From NCBI RefSeq assembly GCF_026262505.1, contig NC_067203.1:558001-622000 (forward strand): a stretch of 64,000 nucleotides of DNA, written 5' to 3'. Under the pieces are notes generated by a model that saw only the letters and a list, made by a program, of their open reading frames with translations, made no database searches and was not told where the DNA came from. Of the stretch, positions 52,758 to 63,516 are shown piece after piece. Position 1 is the stretch's first letter; each line of letters starts with the position of its first letter. The DNA comes from Trichomonas vaginalis G3. Lineage: Eukaryota; Parabasalia; Trichomonadida; Trichomonadidae. Made by a program: the position numbers and the translations under genes.

Positions 52758-53416
52758 TAATAAATTTCATCGTTTTTCTCACAAATCATTGATAAATTGT
52801 AAACTAACATCGAGAATATTTGGCACATTTTAATAGTCTGGTAATATCCATTACTTTTTATTCCGAAGCGGTTCAATTTTGATTTTCTGAATGTTCTGAT
52901 TTGTGATCAATCATCCGATGACAATCAAAACTTGATGAACGATTGGGTGTTATGGTCTGAAATGAAATATTTTCTCTGAACTGAGACGGTAATTCAGATT
53001 ATGGAAACGATTTCTCAGATTCAAAATTGAACTGTTAGAAAAAGGTAGAAACATAGGAGTAAAATGCCATATTCCTCTGAAAAACCATCTTGATAGTTCG
53101 AAATAAGCTAAATTAATTTTGAATGATTTCTAAATTTGAGTTTACGAAGTTAAATCGAACAAAATTAGCTTAAATAGCAAAATTAATAGCTCACCAAAAA
53201 TCAAGAATTTTTGAAAAATGTGTTTTTCCATAGAAAAATTGTGTTTTTTTCATTTCATTTTTGAAATTTTGAATTTTTTTTGGAAATTTTTATTATGAAT
53301 TTCAGCTTAGATCAATACATAACAATAACATTCTCATTGTTACAAAACCAGTTATTACCAAAAAGATAGTTTTGCGAATAATATTTAAACTCTATTTTTT
53401 AAAACATAAAATTTTC
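52758..53416. other. Intergenic, nothing recognised
   Basis: About 660 bp upstream of the transporter gene and downstream of the adaptin gene, AT-rich, with a low-complexity T/A stretch at 53205-53300. No gene or repeat supported. Confidence 0.5.
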
Positions 53417-55462
53417 TTATTGAATAGTTGCTGGATCATCACTATAGTACTGATCCGAGTAATATTCATCATCATCCTTGTTCTGCTCTCCATCAAAGAA
53501 CTCTTTCAGTCCTTCTTTTGTGGCAACATTCGATTTTCCTGATCCGCCTATCTTCGGAGCACCAAGAGGGGTCCTGACTGAGTCATCTGGGATCTCTTCT
53601 TCTGGTGCCCAGTCAGGCAATGACTCGTATCCAGGAAGAGCTCTGTTTAAGAAGTGAGACAAAGTTCCTATCATGAATTCACTGTTGTACGATGTCGTTG
53701 ATGTCCAGTTTGGCGTCTTTCTGGCCGGAAATAGTAGTTCTTTGAGGTTATTTTTAATATCATCTGAATCGCTTTCGAGAATTGCCAATAAAAACTTGGA
53801 TCGGTCTCTCACATCGAACTCTGGATCCCTTTCGCCGATCTTCAGTATGTATATCGGAATGGTTCTGTCTTCCCCGGATGCGACCAATTTGGCTGCAAGT
53901 GTCAATGCCTGCAATCTGACTTCACCAGGCTCTTCGGAGAAATTCTGGCCGACGTATCTGAGCAATTGCGGGGCGAATGCTTTATGTGTTTCGTAGAGAT
54001 CTCCGACAATTGACAAAACAGCAGCTCTTGCTGTCGGATCTTTGACGATATCAAATTTCCTGCACAACTGGCGTAATGCCATGGCCTCATCTTCTGTTCC
54101 TCTGCGCTTGAAAAGTAGATGTGAAATTACAACTACGACTTCTGATAAAACAGGGCCTTCTGAGCGGCCAAGTAGTTTGATTAATGATACTAAACATGCT
54201 GGAATGATCGATTCGTTGCAGAGAGCGGTCTTTCCCATAGTTTTTACAGCATTTACAGCGAAATCCGTATCTGTAGACGAAGCGTAGCGACTGAGTTCAT
54301 TGAGAATAAGTTCGGCGCTGGTTTGAGAGGCCAAAAGTGAGAGAACCCGTAATTTAATATTTTTAACAGGAGTAGTATCGAATCTTCTGATGAAAAAGTG
54401 ATTGATGTGTGGTACAAATATCTGTGGATGCGACGATGCCAATGTTAAGATCGAAGTAAGAGTTAATTGAGAAATAATGCTGCTAGAATAAAGTAAACGA
54501 ACCATTGGGCGAGCTACGACCGACAAGGATGAAGAAGGACCACAGTAGTACAGTAATGAAGTAGCTGCGGTCGAAACAGCCGGATTCATCGAAGAAAGCA
54601 TCTTTTTTGCGGCGCTGATCAATAAAAATTGATCTGTAGGTATCGAATCGTTATTTGCGTTCTCATCCCAGAAGTTTGCTGTCTCTTCTTCGTTGATTGA
54701 TGAAGGATCTTTGAAACAATAACGAGCGTAGATTGCGAGGGCACGAAGAGTATATATTTGTGCCCATGGATCGAGCTTAGATATATTTTGGCAAATATAG
54801 CGATAGTGAGGATGTAAAAATTCGATATTATCCGGACAGAGGGCGTAATAAGCAGCAATTGCTCCTGAAAACGCAATAGGAGATGGATCTCCAAGCATTC
54901 TCTCGATTAGAGGTAAATACGATTCTGTTTCGGAGTCATCTTGCCCAAGATTCGAAGCTTTGATCATTGCATAAGCTGCAGCCTTTTTTACATATGGAGA
55001 TGGGTCACCAATTACAGTGCGGACAGCATCTTGTATTGCTGGCAGTATTTCGCGAGATCTGATCGAGGATAAAACTTTTACAGCTAAAGCACGACAAAGA
55101 GGATCAGAATCTGTTAGGGATTTCTGAAATGTATTGATTGATAACATAATGGTTTCATTTGCTTCTTCTGCGTAATGATTTAAATAAATATAGGCTAATT
55201 GCCTTGAATTTGGATCTGGCGAAGCTATTTGTTGAACAACGTATGGAGAAAATGCTGATACGTCGACTCCTTTTGAAATTAATGCCAAAAGGATCTTCAA
55301 AGCTTGAGTTTGATCTTGAAAATTCGAAGATTTAAACAATTCCGATACTTGTTGAATAGCAGCTTGATGTTGATTCTGTTGTGGATCCGTTGAGCTTTGG
55401 ATCTCCTGTACTTTTATCTCAGGAGAGAAGTCCTTTGACCCAAAAGAAGCAAGATTCGACAT
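53417..55462 (-). CDS. AP-3-type beta adaptin (HEAT-repeat trunk)
   Basis: 681 aa from ATG 55462 (MSNLASFGSKDFSPEIKVQE). Armadillo/HEAT repeats throughout: ALKILLALISKGVDVSAFSP, NSRQLAYIYLNHYAEEANET, DPLCRALAVKVLSSIRSREI, DPSPYVKKAAAYAMIKASNL. LDPWAQIYTLRALAIYARYC is the AP beta signature near residue 230. The acidic end (NKDDDEYYSDQYYSDDPATI) follows, with no ear domain. Beta-adaptin trunk of a clathrin-adaptor-type complex; similarity looks best to AP-3 beta, which sorts cargo to lysosome-type organelles. About 680 aa is shorter than animal AP-3 beta. An AP-1/2 beta assignment cannot be fully excluded. Confidence 0.82.
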   Translation of the reverse strand: MSNLASFGSKDFSPEIKVQEIQSSTDPQQNQHQAAIQQVSELFKSSNFQDQTQALKILLALISKGVDVSAFSPYVVQQIASPDPNSRQLAYIYLNHYAEEANETIMLSINTFQKSLTDSDPLCRALAVKVLSSIRSREILPAIQDAVRTVIGDPSPYVKKAAAYAMIKASNLGQDDSETESYLPLIERMLGDPSPIAFSGAIAAYYALCPDNIEFLHPHYRYICQNISKLDPWAQIYTLRALAIYARYCFKDPSSINEEETANFWDENANNDSIPTDQFLLISAAKKMLSSMNPAVSTAATSLLYYCGPSSSLSVVARPMVRLLYSSSIISQLTLTSILTLASSHPQIFVPHINHFFIRRFDTTPVKNIKLRVLSLLASQTSAELILNELSRYASSTDTDFAVNAVKTMGKTALCNESIIPACLVSLIKLLGRSEGPVLSEVVVVISHLLFKRRGTEDEAMALRQLCRKFDIVKDPTARAAVLSIVGDLYETHKAFAPQLLRYVGQNFSEEPGEVRLQALTLAAKLVASGEDRTIPIYILKIGERDPEFDVRDRSKFLLAILESDSDDIKNNLKELLFPARKTPNWTSTTSYNSEFMIGTLSHFLNRALPGYESLPDWAPEEEIPDDSVRTPLGAPKIGGSGKSNVATKEGLKEFFDGEQNKDDDEYYSDQYYSDDPATIQ

Positions 55463-55599
55463 TTTTTCTTTCTTTTGTCAATTTTTGGATATAATTCAGT
55501 AGATTTCGAAACTGAAATAATAACATACTATAAATATTTCGTTATTCTATATTTTTTGGAACCCACACGCCCGTATTTTTTTTTTTGACAAGAGAAGTT
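55463..55599. other. Spacer upstream of the adaptin gene
   Basis: Contains a T-run (55576-55586). No gene. Confidence 0.4.
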
Positions 55600-55815
55600 T
55601 CAAAAGGAATAGATATCATAGCTAAAACTTAAAGTTGGAATAACCATATTCATAATGCAGTCTCACAAAATTATAAAGAAATAACAGAAATCCTTATTTC
55701 ACAAGGGATAGATATTAATGTTAAAACTCAATGGGGGAATACCAATCTTCATATAGCGGCAAATAATAATCAGAAAGAAATGACAGAAATTCTTATTTCA
55801 AACATGGTAAAATAA
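55600..55815 (+). pseudogene. Ankyrin-repeat fragment
   Basis: One frame encodes two ankyrin units: NYKEITEILISQGIDINVKT and GNTNLHIAANNNQKEMTEIL, stop at 55813-55815. An upstream half repeat (KGIDIIAKT, stop) is interrupted. There is no start codon. A remnant of a larger ankyrin gene, a family very common in trichomonads; opposite strand to the intact ankyrin gene next door. Confidence 0.6.
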
Positions 55816-56006
55816 TAAGTCTCCTATTTCATTAAATGCAAACAAACTTGATTGGAAAGTTCATTCAACATTTCTTACACAGTGATTTAGTCATTGAATC
55901 TTTATTCTCAAAACAAGATGTAAACTAGAAATATTAAAACTTGTTAAGTGTTTATTAATTCTTAGGAGAAGATTATAATTGAAAACATTAAAATGCATGA
56001 ATTTTT

Positions 56007-57776
56007 TCATTGACACATTGCACACCTCAAAATTTCATCAGTTGTCATTTCATAAGGACTTAATATGTTGAACTTAGATTTCATTGGATCACATCCATTT
56101 TGAACGAGATATTCGATCATCTCAAAATCTTCTAATAAAACAGCATAATGAAGCGCAGAAAGTGATGGCTGGCCTGATGAAGTATCAATGTTTTCCTTAA
56201 ATTTTGTATTGTTTATCAGGTATTCAACAACTTCATGTTGATTTTCAGTTATTGCCAATTGCAAAAGATTTCTTCTGGAGTACTTGGTTTTATCCTTGAA
56301 TAAAACATCTTCACCAAACTTTGATCGAACAAGTTCTAACATTTTGACATGTCCATTAATTGCCATCCATGCAACAGGAGATAAACCATGCTGATCTTTA
56401 TATTTAACAAAAAAACTTGCGCTCTTATTATCAACTATTTCAAGTATTCTTTTGACACCTTCAATCCAACCAACATTAACAGCTATATGTAAAATTAATT
56501 GGCCTTTCGAATCTGGCTGGAATATTCCTTCATAATCATTATTGTTACTACCATTTTTACACGATTCAGAAAGAAGTTCTATACTCATTTTGAAAACGCG
56601 TTCGATATCATTATCAGGCTCATCTTCAAAAATATTTTTCGTCCCAATCGCAGCATTATATTGAGATGCTAATTCTAAAATTTCCATGCACTTATTTTTG
56701 ACTGCAATATGAATTGGGCATTCTCCATCATTATTTTTAGATGAAAGGAAGTCAATGGAAGCATCTGTTGGTGCATTGTGAATAATACTTGCAAATTCCG
56801 AAGTTATTAACAGAAATAATATAGGACTTGCTCTCATGCATGCGTAATGTAACAAATTATTATTGTTTTTGTCTCTATGAAGAATCAATCCTTTGTATCC
56901 AGAATAACTTCTAAATGTTTCATTAGAAAGCAATTGGTCAACAAATTCAGTTGGGTTATCTTTCGAATTTTTGATGCAGTACATCAAAAAATCTTTCTTG
57001 GATTCGAAAAATTCCAATACATATTTATCTGTATCCTCTGTATTTGATATTGATCCATCTTCGTTTTTTAGAAATAAAACTTTTTGAAAACACCACATGA
57101 AGACATCAACATCGAGAGTAAGTGCTGCATAATGGAATAATGTAAGCTGTGGACTTGTTGTACTCATGAATGATCTGAAATTTTGGTCTGTAAGAAAATT
57201 ACTTACTAAATCTAGCATCTTTGTACTTTTTGAAACAATTGCTTGATTAATGGAAAGATGCGGATTTCTAAGGATCATTTCTTTAATAGCTTTTTTAATC
57301 GATTTCGATTCTATATTATATAAATAAAATAAATGTTGTTCATATATCAATGAGTCTAAAAATATGTCAATGCTTTTTCCATACAATTTCAAAACTGCTT
57401 TAAGCAAATTCGGATCAACATTGATGCTTTCATTGCTTGCAAAGTCTTTATTGTGAATGATATAATAGAATCCATGACATTTTGAGTTAAAACATTTGGA
57501 AAAATCATAACTTTCCTTAATTTTATCCGAATACTTTTTGAAAATATTGTTGGCTTTATAATAGATAATCGAATCAGCTATAGTTGCATTTTTATTGGGC
57601 TTTTTATCCAATGTAGAAAAGAAAATACTTGAATCACCGCTGAAAAACATTTTTAATATCTGAGAATCTCCTATTTTTGTTGATATAAATGATTCGAATT
57701 CGTCTTCTTGATCTTCACTGATCATATGGCATATATTCCCAACATCTTTTTCATTAATGGCTAAAGATAACGCCAT
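56007..57776 (-). CDS. Ankyrin-repeat protein with trichomonad N-terminal domain
   Basis: 589 aa from ATG 57776 (MALSLAINEKDVGNICHMIS); AATCATTTTAT, a TCATT initiator, precedes it. N-terminal ~200 residues form a helical domain (SQILKMFFSGDSSIFFSTLD) as in DUF3447-type trichomonad proteins. From ~210 on there are ankyrin repeats of varied length (NNNNLLHYACMRASPILFLL, NDGECPIHIAVKNKCMEILE, HGLSPVAWMAINGHVKMLEL, SALHYAVLLEDFEMIEYLVQ). Likely a protein-interaction scaffold, partners unknown. A decayed copy of the N-terminal domain lies upstream (57850-58566). Confidence 0.82.
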   Translation of the reverse strand: MALSLAINEKDVGNICHMISEDQEDEFESFISTKIGDSQILKMFFSGDSSIFFSTLDKKPNKNATIADSIIYYKANNIFKKYSDKIKESYDFSKCFNSKCHGFYYIIHNKDFASNESINVDPNLLKAVLKLYGKSIDIFLDSLIYEQHLFYLYNIESKSIKKAIKEMILRNPHLSINQAIVSKSTKMLDLVSNFLTDQNFRSFMSTTSPQLTLFHYAALTLDVDVFMWCFQKVLFLKNEDGSISNTEDTDKYVLEFFESKKDFLMYCIKNSKDNPTEFVDQLLSNETFRSYSGYKGLILHRDKNNNNLLHYACMRASPILFLLITSEFASIIHNAPTDASIDFLSSKNNDGECPIHIAVKNKCMEILELASQYNAAIGTKNIFEDEPDNDIERVFKMSIELLSESCKNGSNNNDYEGIFQPDSKGQLILHIAVNVGWIEGVKRILEIVDNKSASFFVKYKDQHGLSPVAWMAINGHVKMLELVRSKFGEDVLFKDKTKYSRRNLLQLAITENQHEVVEYLINNTKFKENIDTSSGQPSLSALHYAVLLEDFEMIEYLVQNGCDPMKSKFNILSPYEMTTDEILRCAMCQ

Positions 57777-57849
57777 ATAAAATGATTAAAATTACTAAAC
57801 TTTCTTCTCAATTTATTTCAATTTAAAAATTCCTCAATTTTTTTTCCAT

Positions 57850-58566
57850 TTAAAAATTCCAGCATACTTGATCAAACAAGGAGTATAACGGAATACAAAA
57901 CACACGAATAAAAAAACATTGCCTAGAAAACAATTGAAATGACATTTTTTGACTCCAACAAAAATCCTGCAAAGCCAAGCATTTTACTGCGTTATAGATC
58001 TGATAGTAACCCAAACATAAATTTAAAGCTTTGATGGATACATTCTCAGAAAAACAGTTTAAGGTTATCCTAAATTTTTTCAGCATCATTTCAATACATC
58101 ACTTTGAAAAAAAAATTTCGCAAATCTATCTTCCAACTGTTCTCAGCCCTAACAGGTTGTGATATAGTTCATAAAGGTACTGAAGTGGGATCATTTTACA
58201 ACTTAAAATTTATGCTCTTTCTTTGTAAACTCGGGAAACAAAAGGAGTCACAAGATTTATATACGCGCGGATATTAAAAAAGTGTTTTTAATATCTGTAC
58301 TTGAATCGCTATTGAAAAACATTTTAAATATCTGATCATTACCCAGAACATTGTTCCAATCTGGGACGTTCTGGGGCATTTGTATATCCAAAAATCCTAG
58401 AATGACACAATGTACTGCATTCATAATTTGAATGTGGATCTTTGAGCGACAAAGTGCAATAATGCACTGCAGTCGGCTTGCATATGTTATTTTGGAAGAA
58501 ACTACATGTGCATGACACAATGTTTCCCACTAACAAATTTAAACACCTCCTTATTTTTTCCAACAT
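57850..58566 (-). pseudogene. Decayed N-terminal region of an ankyrin paralog
   Basis: GNDQIFKMFFNSDSSTDIKN (near 58280-58360) matches GDSQILKMFFSGDSSIFFST of the neighbouring ankyrin protein. Other readable scraps on the same strand (CFSENVSIKALNLCLGYYQI at ~58000; MLEKIRRCLNLLVG at 58566) are broken by stops and shifts. I read it as one relic of a tandem duplication. Confidence 0.5.
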
Positions 58567-58755
58567 GAATAAAGAACTTTTTATATTTTAACAGAAGAAG
58601 AATACACAATCAATTATCTCCATTGTTTCAACATATCAAGATGATTTGAGAAAATTATTTTTCCCTGAAGTTTGAATCACAAATTTAGGGGAAGAAAATA
58701 AATTAACATACAATATAATGAATGTTTCTGATGAAATCAAGTTTCATTATTTCAT

Positions 58756-59397
58756 ATGCAATTTCCAAATCCTTTGTTAGAAATGAAAATCGAGAAGAGG
58801 ATAGAAAGATCCATGAAATATATTAGACCAGATTCAACTCTAACCAACAAGGATGATTTCGTCAATACATTAAAGGATTTACTCCTACAAAGTTCATCAA
58901 TCCAAGAATATGAAGCGAAAATTACTCCTTATATTAAAAGTCCCGACATATTTGCACAAAGGATATTCGAAACATATACAAATCAGAGCTTTATTACAGA
59001 AAATAAATTAGATATTTTTTCATACGCACCGAAACTTAAATATTTCTCAAATAATCATAGTTACATTGTATATGTTGCAGGATTAGAACCATTTCAGAAC
59101 GAACCAATGGAAATCTACAAAGAATTTATCAATTTTGGAGAAATTGTTGCAATAACAACAGATATTGAAAACAATTATGCATTAGTGCAGTTTAAGACAG
59201 CCGAGAGTTGCTTTTCTGCAGTTACTTCCCAAAAGAAATTTTTTTACAACGATTTTATCAAAGTGGGATATGCCACAAATCTCGAAGACTATATGGAAGA
59301 TCAAACTCATGAACATTCAGAGGATCTTCACAAACGAGCTCAAAGTATTCATGATTTTGCTGCAAAATTACGAAAAGAAAGAAATATCAAAAATTAA
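58756..59397 (+). CDS. RRM-domain protein, RBM26/27-like
   Basis: 213 aa from ATG 58756 (MQFPNPLLEMKIEKRIERSM); TTTCATTATTTCAT, a good trichomonad initiator, precedes it. Helical N-terminal part (~25-80, DFVNTLKDLLLQSSSIQEYE) resembles a PWI-like fold. An RRM spans ~100-180: YIVYVAGLEPF (RNP2-like), EIVAITTDIENNYALVQFKT (RNP1 region) and NDFIKVGYA. The tail is charged. The ALVQF...IKV pattern is like the RRM of RBM26/27 proteins, which act in nuclear RNA decay; this finer assignment is tentative. Confidence 0.6.
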   Translation: MQFPNPLLEMKIEKRIERSMKYIRPDSTLTNKDDFVNTLKDLLLQSSSIQEYEAKITPYIKSPDIFAQRIFETYTNQSFITENKLDIFSYAPKLKYFSNNHSYIVYVAGLEPFQNEPMEIYKEFINFGEIVAITTDIENNYALVQFKTAESCFSAVTSQKKFFYNDFIKVGYATNLEDYMEDQTHEHSEDLHKRAQSIHDFAAKLRKERNIKN

Positions 59398-59933
59398 AAC
59401 GAATGATATCAAAAACATTGCCTGATTGTATATATCTTTATATATTACTTTTAACTGTTTGTATAAAAATTTAATTTCATACAATATTTCATACAAAATA
59501 ACCATTTTTACATAATCGATACCTCTCATTTCACTACATAAAACTAAAGTTTAGACTAATGATCACTAAATAAATTAGTTATTTAGAATTTTCAAGTTAT
59601 TATGTTTAAAAAACTGCATTATTTGACTATAATAAACTTCTTTTCATACTTAAAGTTTCATCGCCTGTCGCCTACCCCGGGACTTATTTTTCTTGATATT
59701 CTGATTCAAAAACTGCTTTATTTTACCAAAATACCTTGATTTCAGTTCATTTATTGGTAAAGATAATTTTAATGCTATTGAAATGCCTTATGCTTATAAA
59801 AAATGTGAGATATTTTTAAATTGTTATCTCAAATAATACTAGTAATCATAGCTCATAAATGAAATAATATAAAATGAAGTTTTACAATGAGATATAGAAG
59901 ATTTTACATTAATTTATGGACAATTTCGGAAAT
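59398..59933. other. Intergenic, nothing recognised
   Basis: About 535 bp AT-rich between convergent genes; only a CCTACCCCGGGA patch at 59671-59682 stands out. Confidence 0.45.
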
Positions 59934-60998
59934 TTAGTTTGAGTCGGAATCGTCGCCCATAAGAATTGCGTCGACAACTTCTGATGGAAGCTGGCAAACG
60001 TTGACCTGTCCTTTATAAGAAACTGACGCGAAAACCCAAGGATTTGACGTAGCCCAGGTTGCGCAGTACACAGAGTCATCATGTCTGATGCTCTTTACGA
60101 TCTCTCCGTCCGATAGTTTTCCTTCGCTTTGGAATGCGAATTTGAGTGCATTGAAAACTCTGACCTTTGAGTCAGTTCCTGTAGTAAGAATGAGCTGTTC
60201 GTGGGATGTAGAAGGTATAACGCGTGTTACCCAGTGGCTACTGGCTCTAAATTCGCATTCGACTTTTCCGACACGGAAATCCCAGCATTTCATGGAGCCA
60301 TCGCTACCTCCTGAGCATATCCACCATGGTTTGTTTTCATTTAATGAGATATCTAAAACACTTGGTGCATGTGCTTTTTGTATTTCGTAAACGAGCTTGT
60401 CGTCACGCATATCCCATAGTTTAATGGAATCTTCGGAGGCTGTGGCGAATGTGTTCGGGTGCAGTGGGTCTGGAGCTGATGCGTTTATCTGAGCATCTGT
60501 GATTTTCTTTGTACTGATTGGCTTTGAAGGATCGTTGATATCATAAACTGATAAATGAGTCTTGCTTGTAATCAAACATTTGGTTTGATCGTTAGGAAGA
60601 TAATGAACACGTGTTGCATCTGGAGTATTTTCAAATGTTGCAATAGTTTCCATTTTTTGAGTATCTTGAGTAGCACTGAATTCTGGTAATTTGTATAAAG
60701 TTGCGAGAGTTTGTCTATTTTGAGGATTTGAAGAAACAGTGAATAATATTTTTTCATTTGTTGGATTGCATGTGATCCAACGAACTTCGTTTGCATGTTC
60801 AAGTGTTTGCATGCATTGTATTGTGGATTGCATATCATCATATTGAATAATTTGAAGTTGATTTGTTTTTCCGACAACTGAAGATCCTACAACAAATCTA
60901 ATTGTATCAGTGCATGCTTCCTGGGAAGCAATGTGCCGACATGAAGATTTAAGGCCGGCATATGGTGTCACTGACGCTTTAAACTTTTGTTGTGACAT
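59934..60998 (-). CDS. EIPR1: WD40 protein, EIPR1 (TSSC1)-like
   Basis: 354 aa from ATG 60998 (MSQQKFKASVTPYAGLKSSC). About six WD repeats: ASEDSIKLWDMRDDKLVYEI, GGSDGSMKCWDFRVGKVECE, TGTDSKVRVFNALKFAFQSE. The C-terminal HDDSVYCATWATSNPWVFAS followed by VSYKGQVNVCQLPSEV is characteristic of EIPR1, which works with the EARP/GARP tethers in endosome recycling. Length (354) is close to that of animal EIPR1. It ends in an acidic GDDSDSN. Confidence 0.82.
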   Translation of the reverse strand: MSQQKFKASVTPYAGLKSSCRHIASQEACTDTIRFVVGSSVVGKTNQLQIIQYDDMQSTIQCMQTLEHANEVRWITCNPTNEKILFTVSSNPQNRQTLATLYKLPEFSATQDTQKMETIATFENTPDATRVHYLPNDQTKCLITSKTHLSVYDINDPSKPISTKKITDAQINASAPDPLHPNTFATASEDSIKLWDMRDDKLVYEIQKAHAPSVLDISLNENKPWWICSGGSDGSMKCWDFRVGKVECEFRASSHWVTRVIPSTSHEQLILTTGTDSKVRVFNALKFAFQSEGKLSDGEIVKSIRHDDSVYCATWATSNPWVFASVSYKGQVNVCQLPSEVVDAILMGDDSDSN

Positions 60999-62594
60999 TT
61001 AATATATATTGGAAGGGGGAGAAACCAAAATCTCCCCAAAAATAAATCATCGATATCATATTCATCCAAAATGTACTTTATTCCGAATAGAAAACATTTT
61101 TATCATTGAAATATGATATTAAAGCATATTTCAAATTTTCAATGTAATTGGAGGAATGGATAAAGTACATTAAGGGGATTCTCCAACCAAGCCGTTTGTA
61201 TCGTCAATCAGATCACATTTTGTAGAAAGCCTAGCTTTTTTTTTTCATCTCGAAAGCAAAAAATTTCGAAAAAATACAACTTTGGTTCATTTAAACATAT
61301 TGTCCAAGTCAATTATTTGCGCGAAGTCTTGAGCTTGGATTCTAACTTTTTGGTCGTAATTAAATCTTATTGCAAATAAATTATACAAAAACCTTAGGAT
61401 TTGACCAGTAAATATTCGCAGGTATTGAGTCTACATGAAAAGCCACTAAGCTTTGTAGAGTTTTGATAATTACTTTTGCAAAATTAATGTTGTAAATTTA
61501 TATTTTCAAATAATCTAACAGCAGAATAAACATTTATTAAATACACAAAATAAGCTATTATTATTTATGAGAGAAATGTCTTCCATTGTAGTATTTTTTG
61601 AGGATCTTGTCATTCTTCATATGCAATGATTTTAACTATGTATGATGATTTATCATATATCATATCTATGGCAGTCCCAACGGGAACCGCGGTAATTTAC
61701 CGAGGTTTCCGCACACCGGTTCCTTTTTTTAGGAATTTTTTAGATTAAAAATATGCTTTGTAAATCATTTTTTGTAAATCGGCAAAAATTTGGAAATATT
61801 CTGACGACAATAAATCTGGGAATAGTATTTTAAATACGAGAACAACCTATTTAAAAGTGTTTCGCTCGATTTTGTATAATTTCAAATTTTCGCATATAGC
61901 TTTCCGTGAATTACCGTGATTTTACCGCCACATCAATAGTTTACGACACTTTTTCCGTAAATTGAGTAGTTTACTGCACTTTTCCCGTAAAATTGAGTTA
62001 CGGGAATCCGTAAGATTACCGTACCTCACTTCTAGTTGAAAATAGCATTAGTATATAATAAATAGATATATTATTCATATTTTTGATTTTGAATTACGGA
62101 AAAAGTGAGTTCAGAACTTCCAATTATTATTTGATTAATTATGTTAAAAATACTATAAGGAATTAAAATACATAATGTTGAAATTTGAATTACGGAAAAA
62201 GTGAGGGTGAAAGTGAAGTGAAAAAGTAAGATATTTTTTGTTGAAATAATCATAGTTGTACAATTTTGAAACTATATGTAAAGCTATAAATTGAATAAAT
62301 TCAAAAACAAAAATTGTTTATTCTTATTAATAAATTTATATTAATCAATATTTGAACAACCCGTAATTAAAATTGAATTCCTCTTAAAATTTAATCCATA
62401 CGTTAATTTTTAATTTGCTCGGCGAATGCCGAGCTTCCCTACTTCTCTTGTCATTCCTTCAAAAACTCGAATCTCATCGCACTTACAAACATCATGATTT
62501 GATGTATTGTCGAGAAATCTTAGACTTGTTTGTCATTTGATGATAGCATTTGAAAGTCATCTCGAAAATCGATTAACAAGACAATTTCCCAAAC
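60999..62594. other. Long gene-poor intergenic region
   Basis: No convincing gene. TTTGAATTACGGAAAAAGTG occurs twice (~62088 and ~62188). Pieces rich in CCGTAA/TTACCG occur at 61685-62030 (for example AATTACCGTGATTTTACCG), suggesting decayed repeats. Nothing else was recognised. Confidence 0.5.
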
Positions 62595-63158
62595 ATCTAC
62601 ATACAAGTAGATGATGGTAAACCCATTAGAGTTGTTTTGCTATGATTCCTCCAATCTTATGATGAGAAAAATCATATCAAAACAGCTCTAATCGAACATT
62701 CTACACAGCTTAGCATCCAGCTAGTTCCAAGTAATGCGATTACAACATCAACGGCCAAAGCCTTTCAGAGTCCTTTAATCATTTCTTCTCATCTCAATGT
62801 GAAGTGGCCCCAAACGAACTACAAGCTGACGTTACAACGCATTACAACCCGGTTAATACGAGCATATACATTAGAGCTGCTTTGTTATGATCTCCCTCAT
62901 CAATTGATGAGAGATCTCATTATGAAGCAGCTCCAATCGAACTAAAAACCTACATACAAATGAGTGAAAACAAACTCATTAGAGTTGTGTTGCTTTGATT
63001 TCTCTCATCAGAAGATGAGAGATACCAGAACAAAACAACTCTAATCAAACTTTCTACACAACTCAGCACAGTATCAATGCAAAGTAATGCGTCTGTATCG
63101 TTAACAAGCAAAGTTGTTTCGGGTCCTTCCATTTTGGAAGAATTCGGAACAACTTTGC
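62595..63158. repeat. Array of diverged long hairpins
   Basis: Three ~68-bp inverted repeats start ATTAGAG(T/C)TG and end CT(C/A)TAAT or CTCCAAT: 62625-62692, 62870-62937, 62978-63045. Spacers are also related (ACACAGCTTAGCA / ACACAACTCAGCA; AAGTAATGCG). A further hairpin GCAAAGTTGTTTCGGGTCCT ... AACTTTGC spans 63108-63158, and a small one CATCTAC-ATACAA-GTAGATG is at 62595-62614. The mismatched stems are unlike the perfect palindromes near element B. Confidence 0.75.
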
Positions 63159-63383
63159 GAATTGATAGTGTAAACCCATATACATGAAAGCGTGCATGCA
63201 TAAAGACAGGTATTGTCAGCAATGACTACCTGCCCAGCTATGAGTGATCAGAGAATTACCATCTCAGGCTTTTTGAGAACGTTTCAGCCAGGACCCTCGT
63301 ATGTTGACTGTGAGAAAGGCATCCTTTATCTGAAATAGATGCTTTTCCAACAATCAAATTCGAAGATCTTCGACGTTGTTGTA

Positions 63384-63468
63384 AAAAGAGAAGGAGAAGG
63401 AAAGAAGAGGAAGGAGAGGAAGAAGGAAAGGAAAAGAAGAAGAAAAAAAAAAGAAAAAAAAGAAGGAC
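63384..63468. repeat. Polypurine tract
   Basis: About 85 bases of A/G only or nearly so (AAAAAGAGAAGGAGAAGGAA ...). Low complexity; the long Lys/Glu reading frame across it is not treated as a gene. Confidence 0.75.
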
Positions 63469-63501
63469 ATATTAAATATAATGCGCACTTAATAGTGCCG
63501 A

Positions 63502-63516
63502 GGCGGCTGAGCCGCC
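63502..63516. repeat. GC hairpin with three-base loop, outside the elements
   Basis: GGCGGC-TGA-GCCGCC, flanked by GCCGAG and GAGGCG. Confidence 0.75.

Noticed and set aside
62400-62450. GCTCGGCGAATGCCGAGC hairpin as a separate element
   Set aside because: A single short hairpin (GCTCGGC/GCCGAGC) with no family members recognised by eye.
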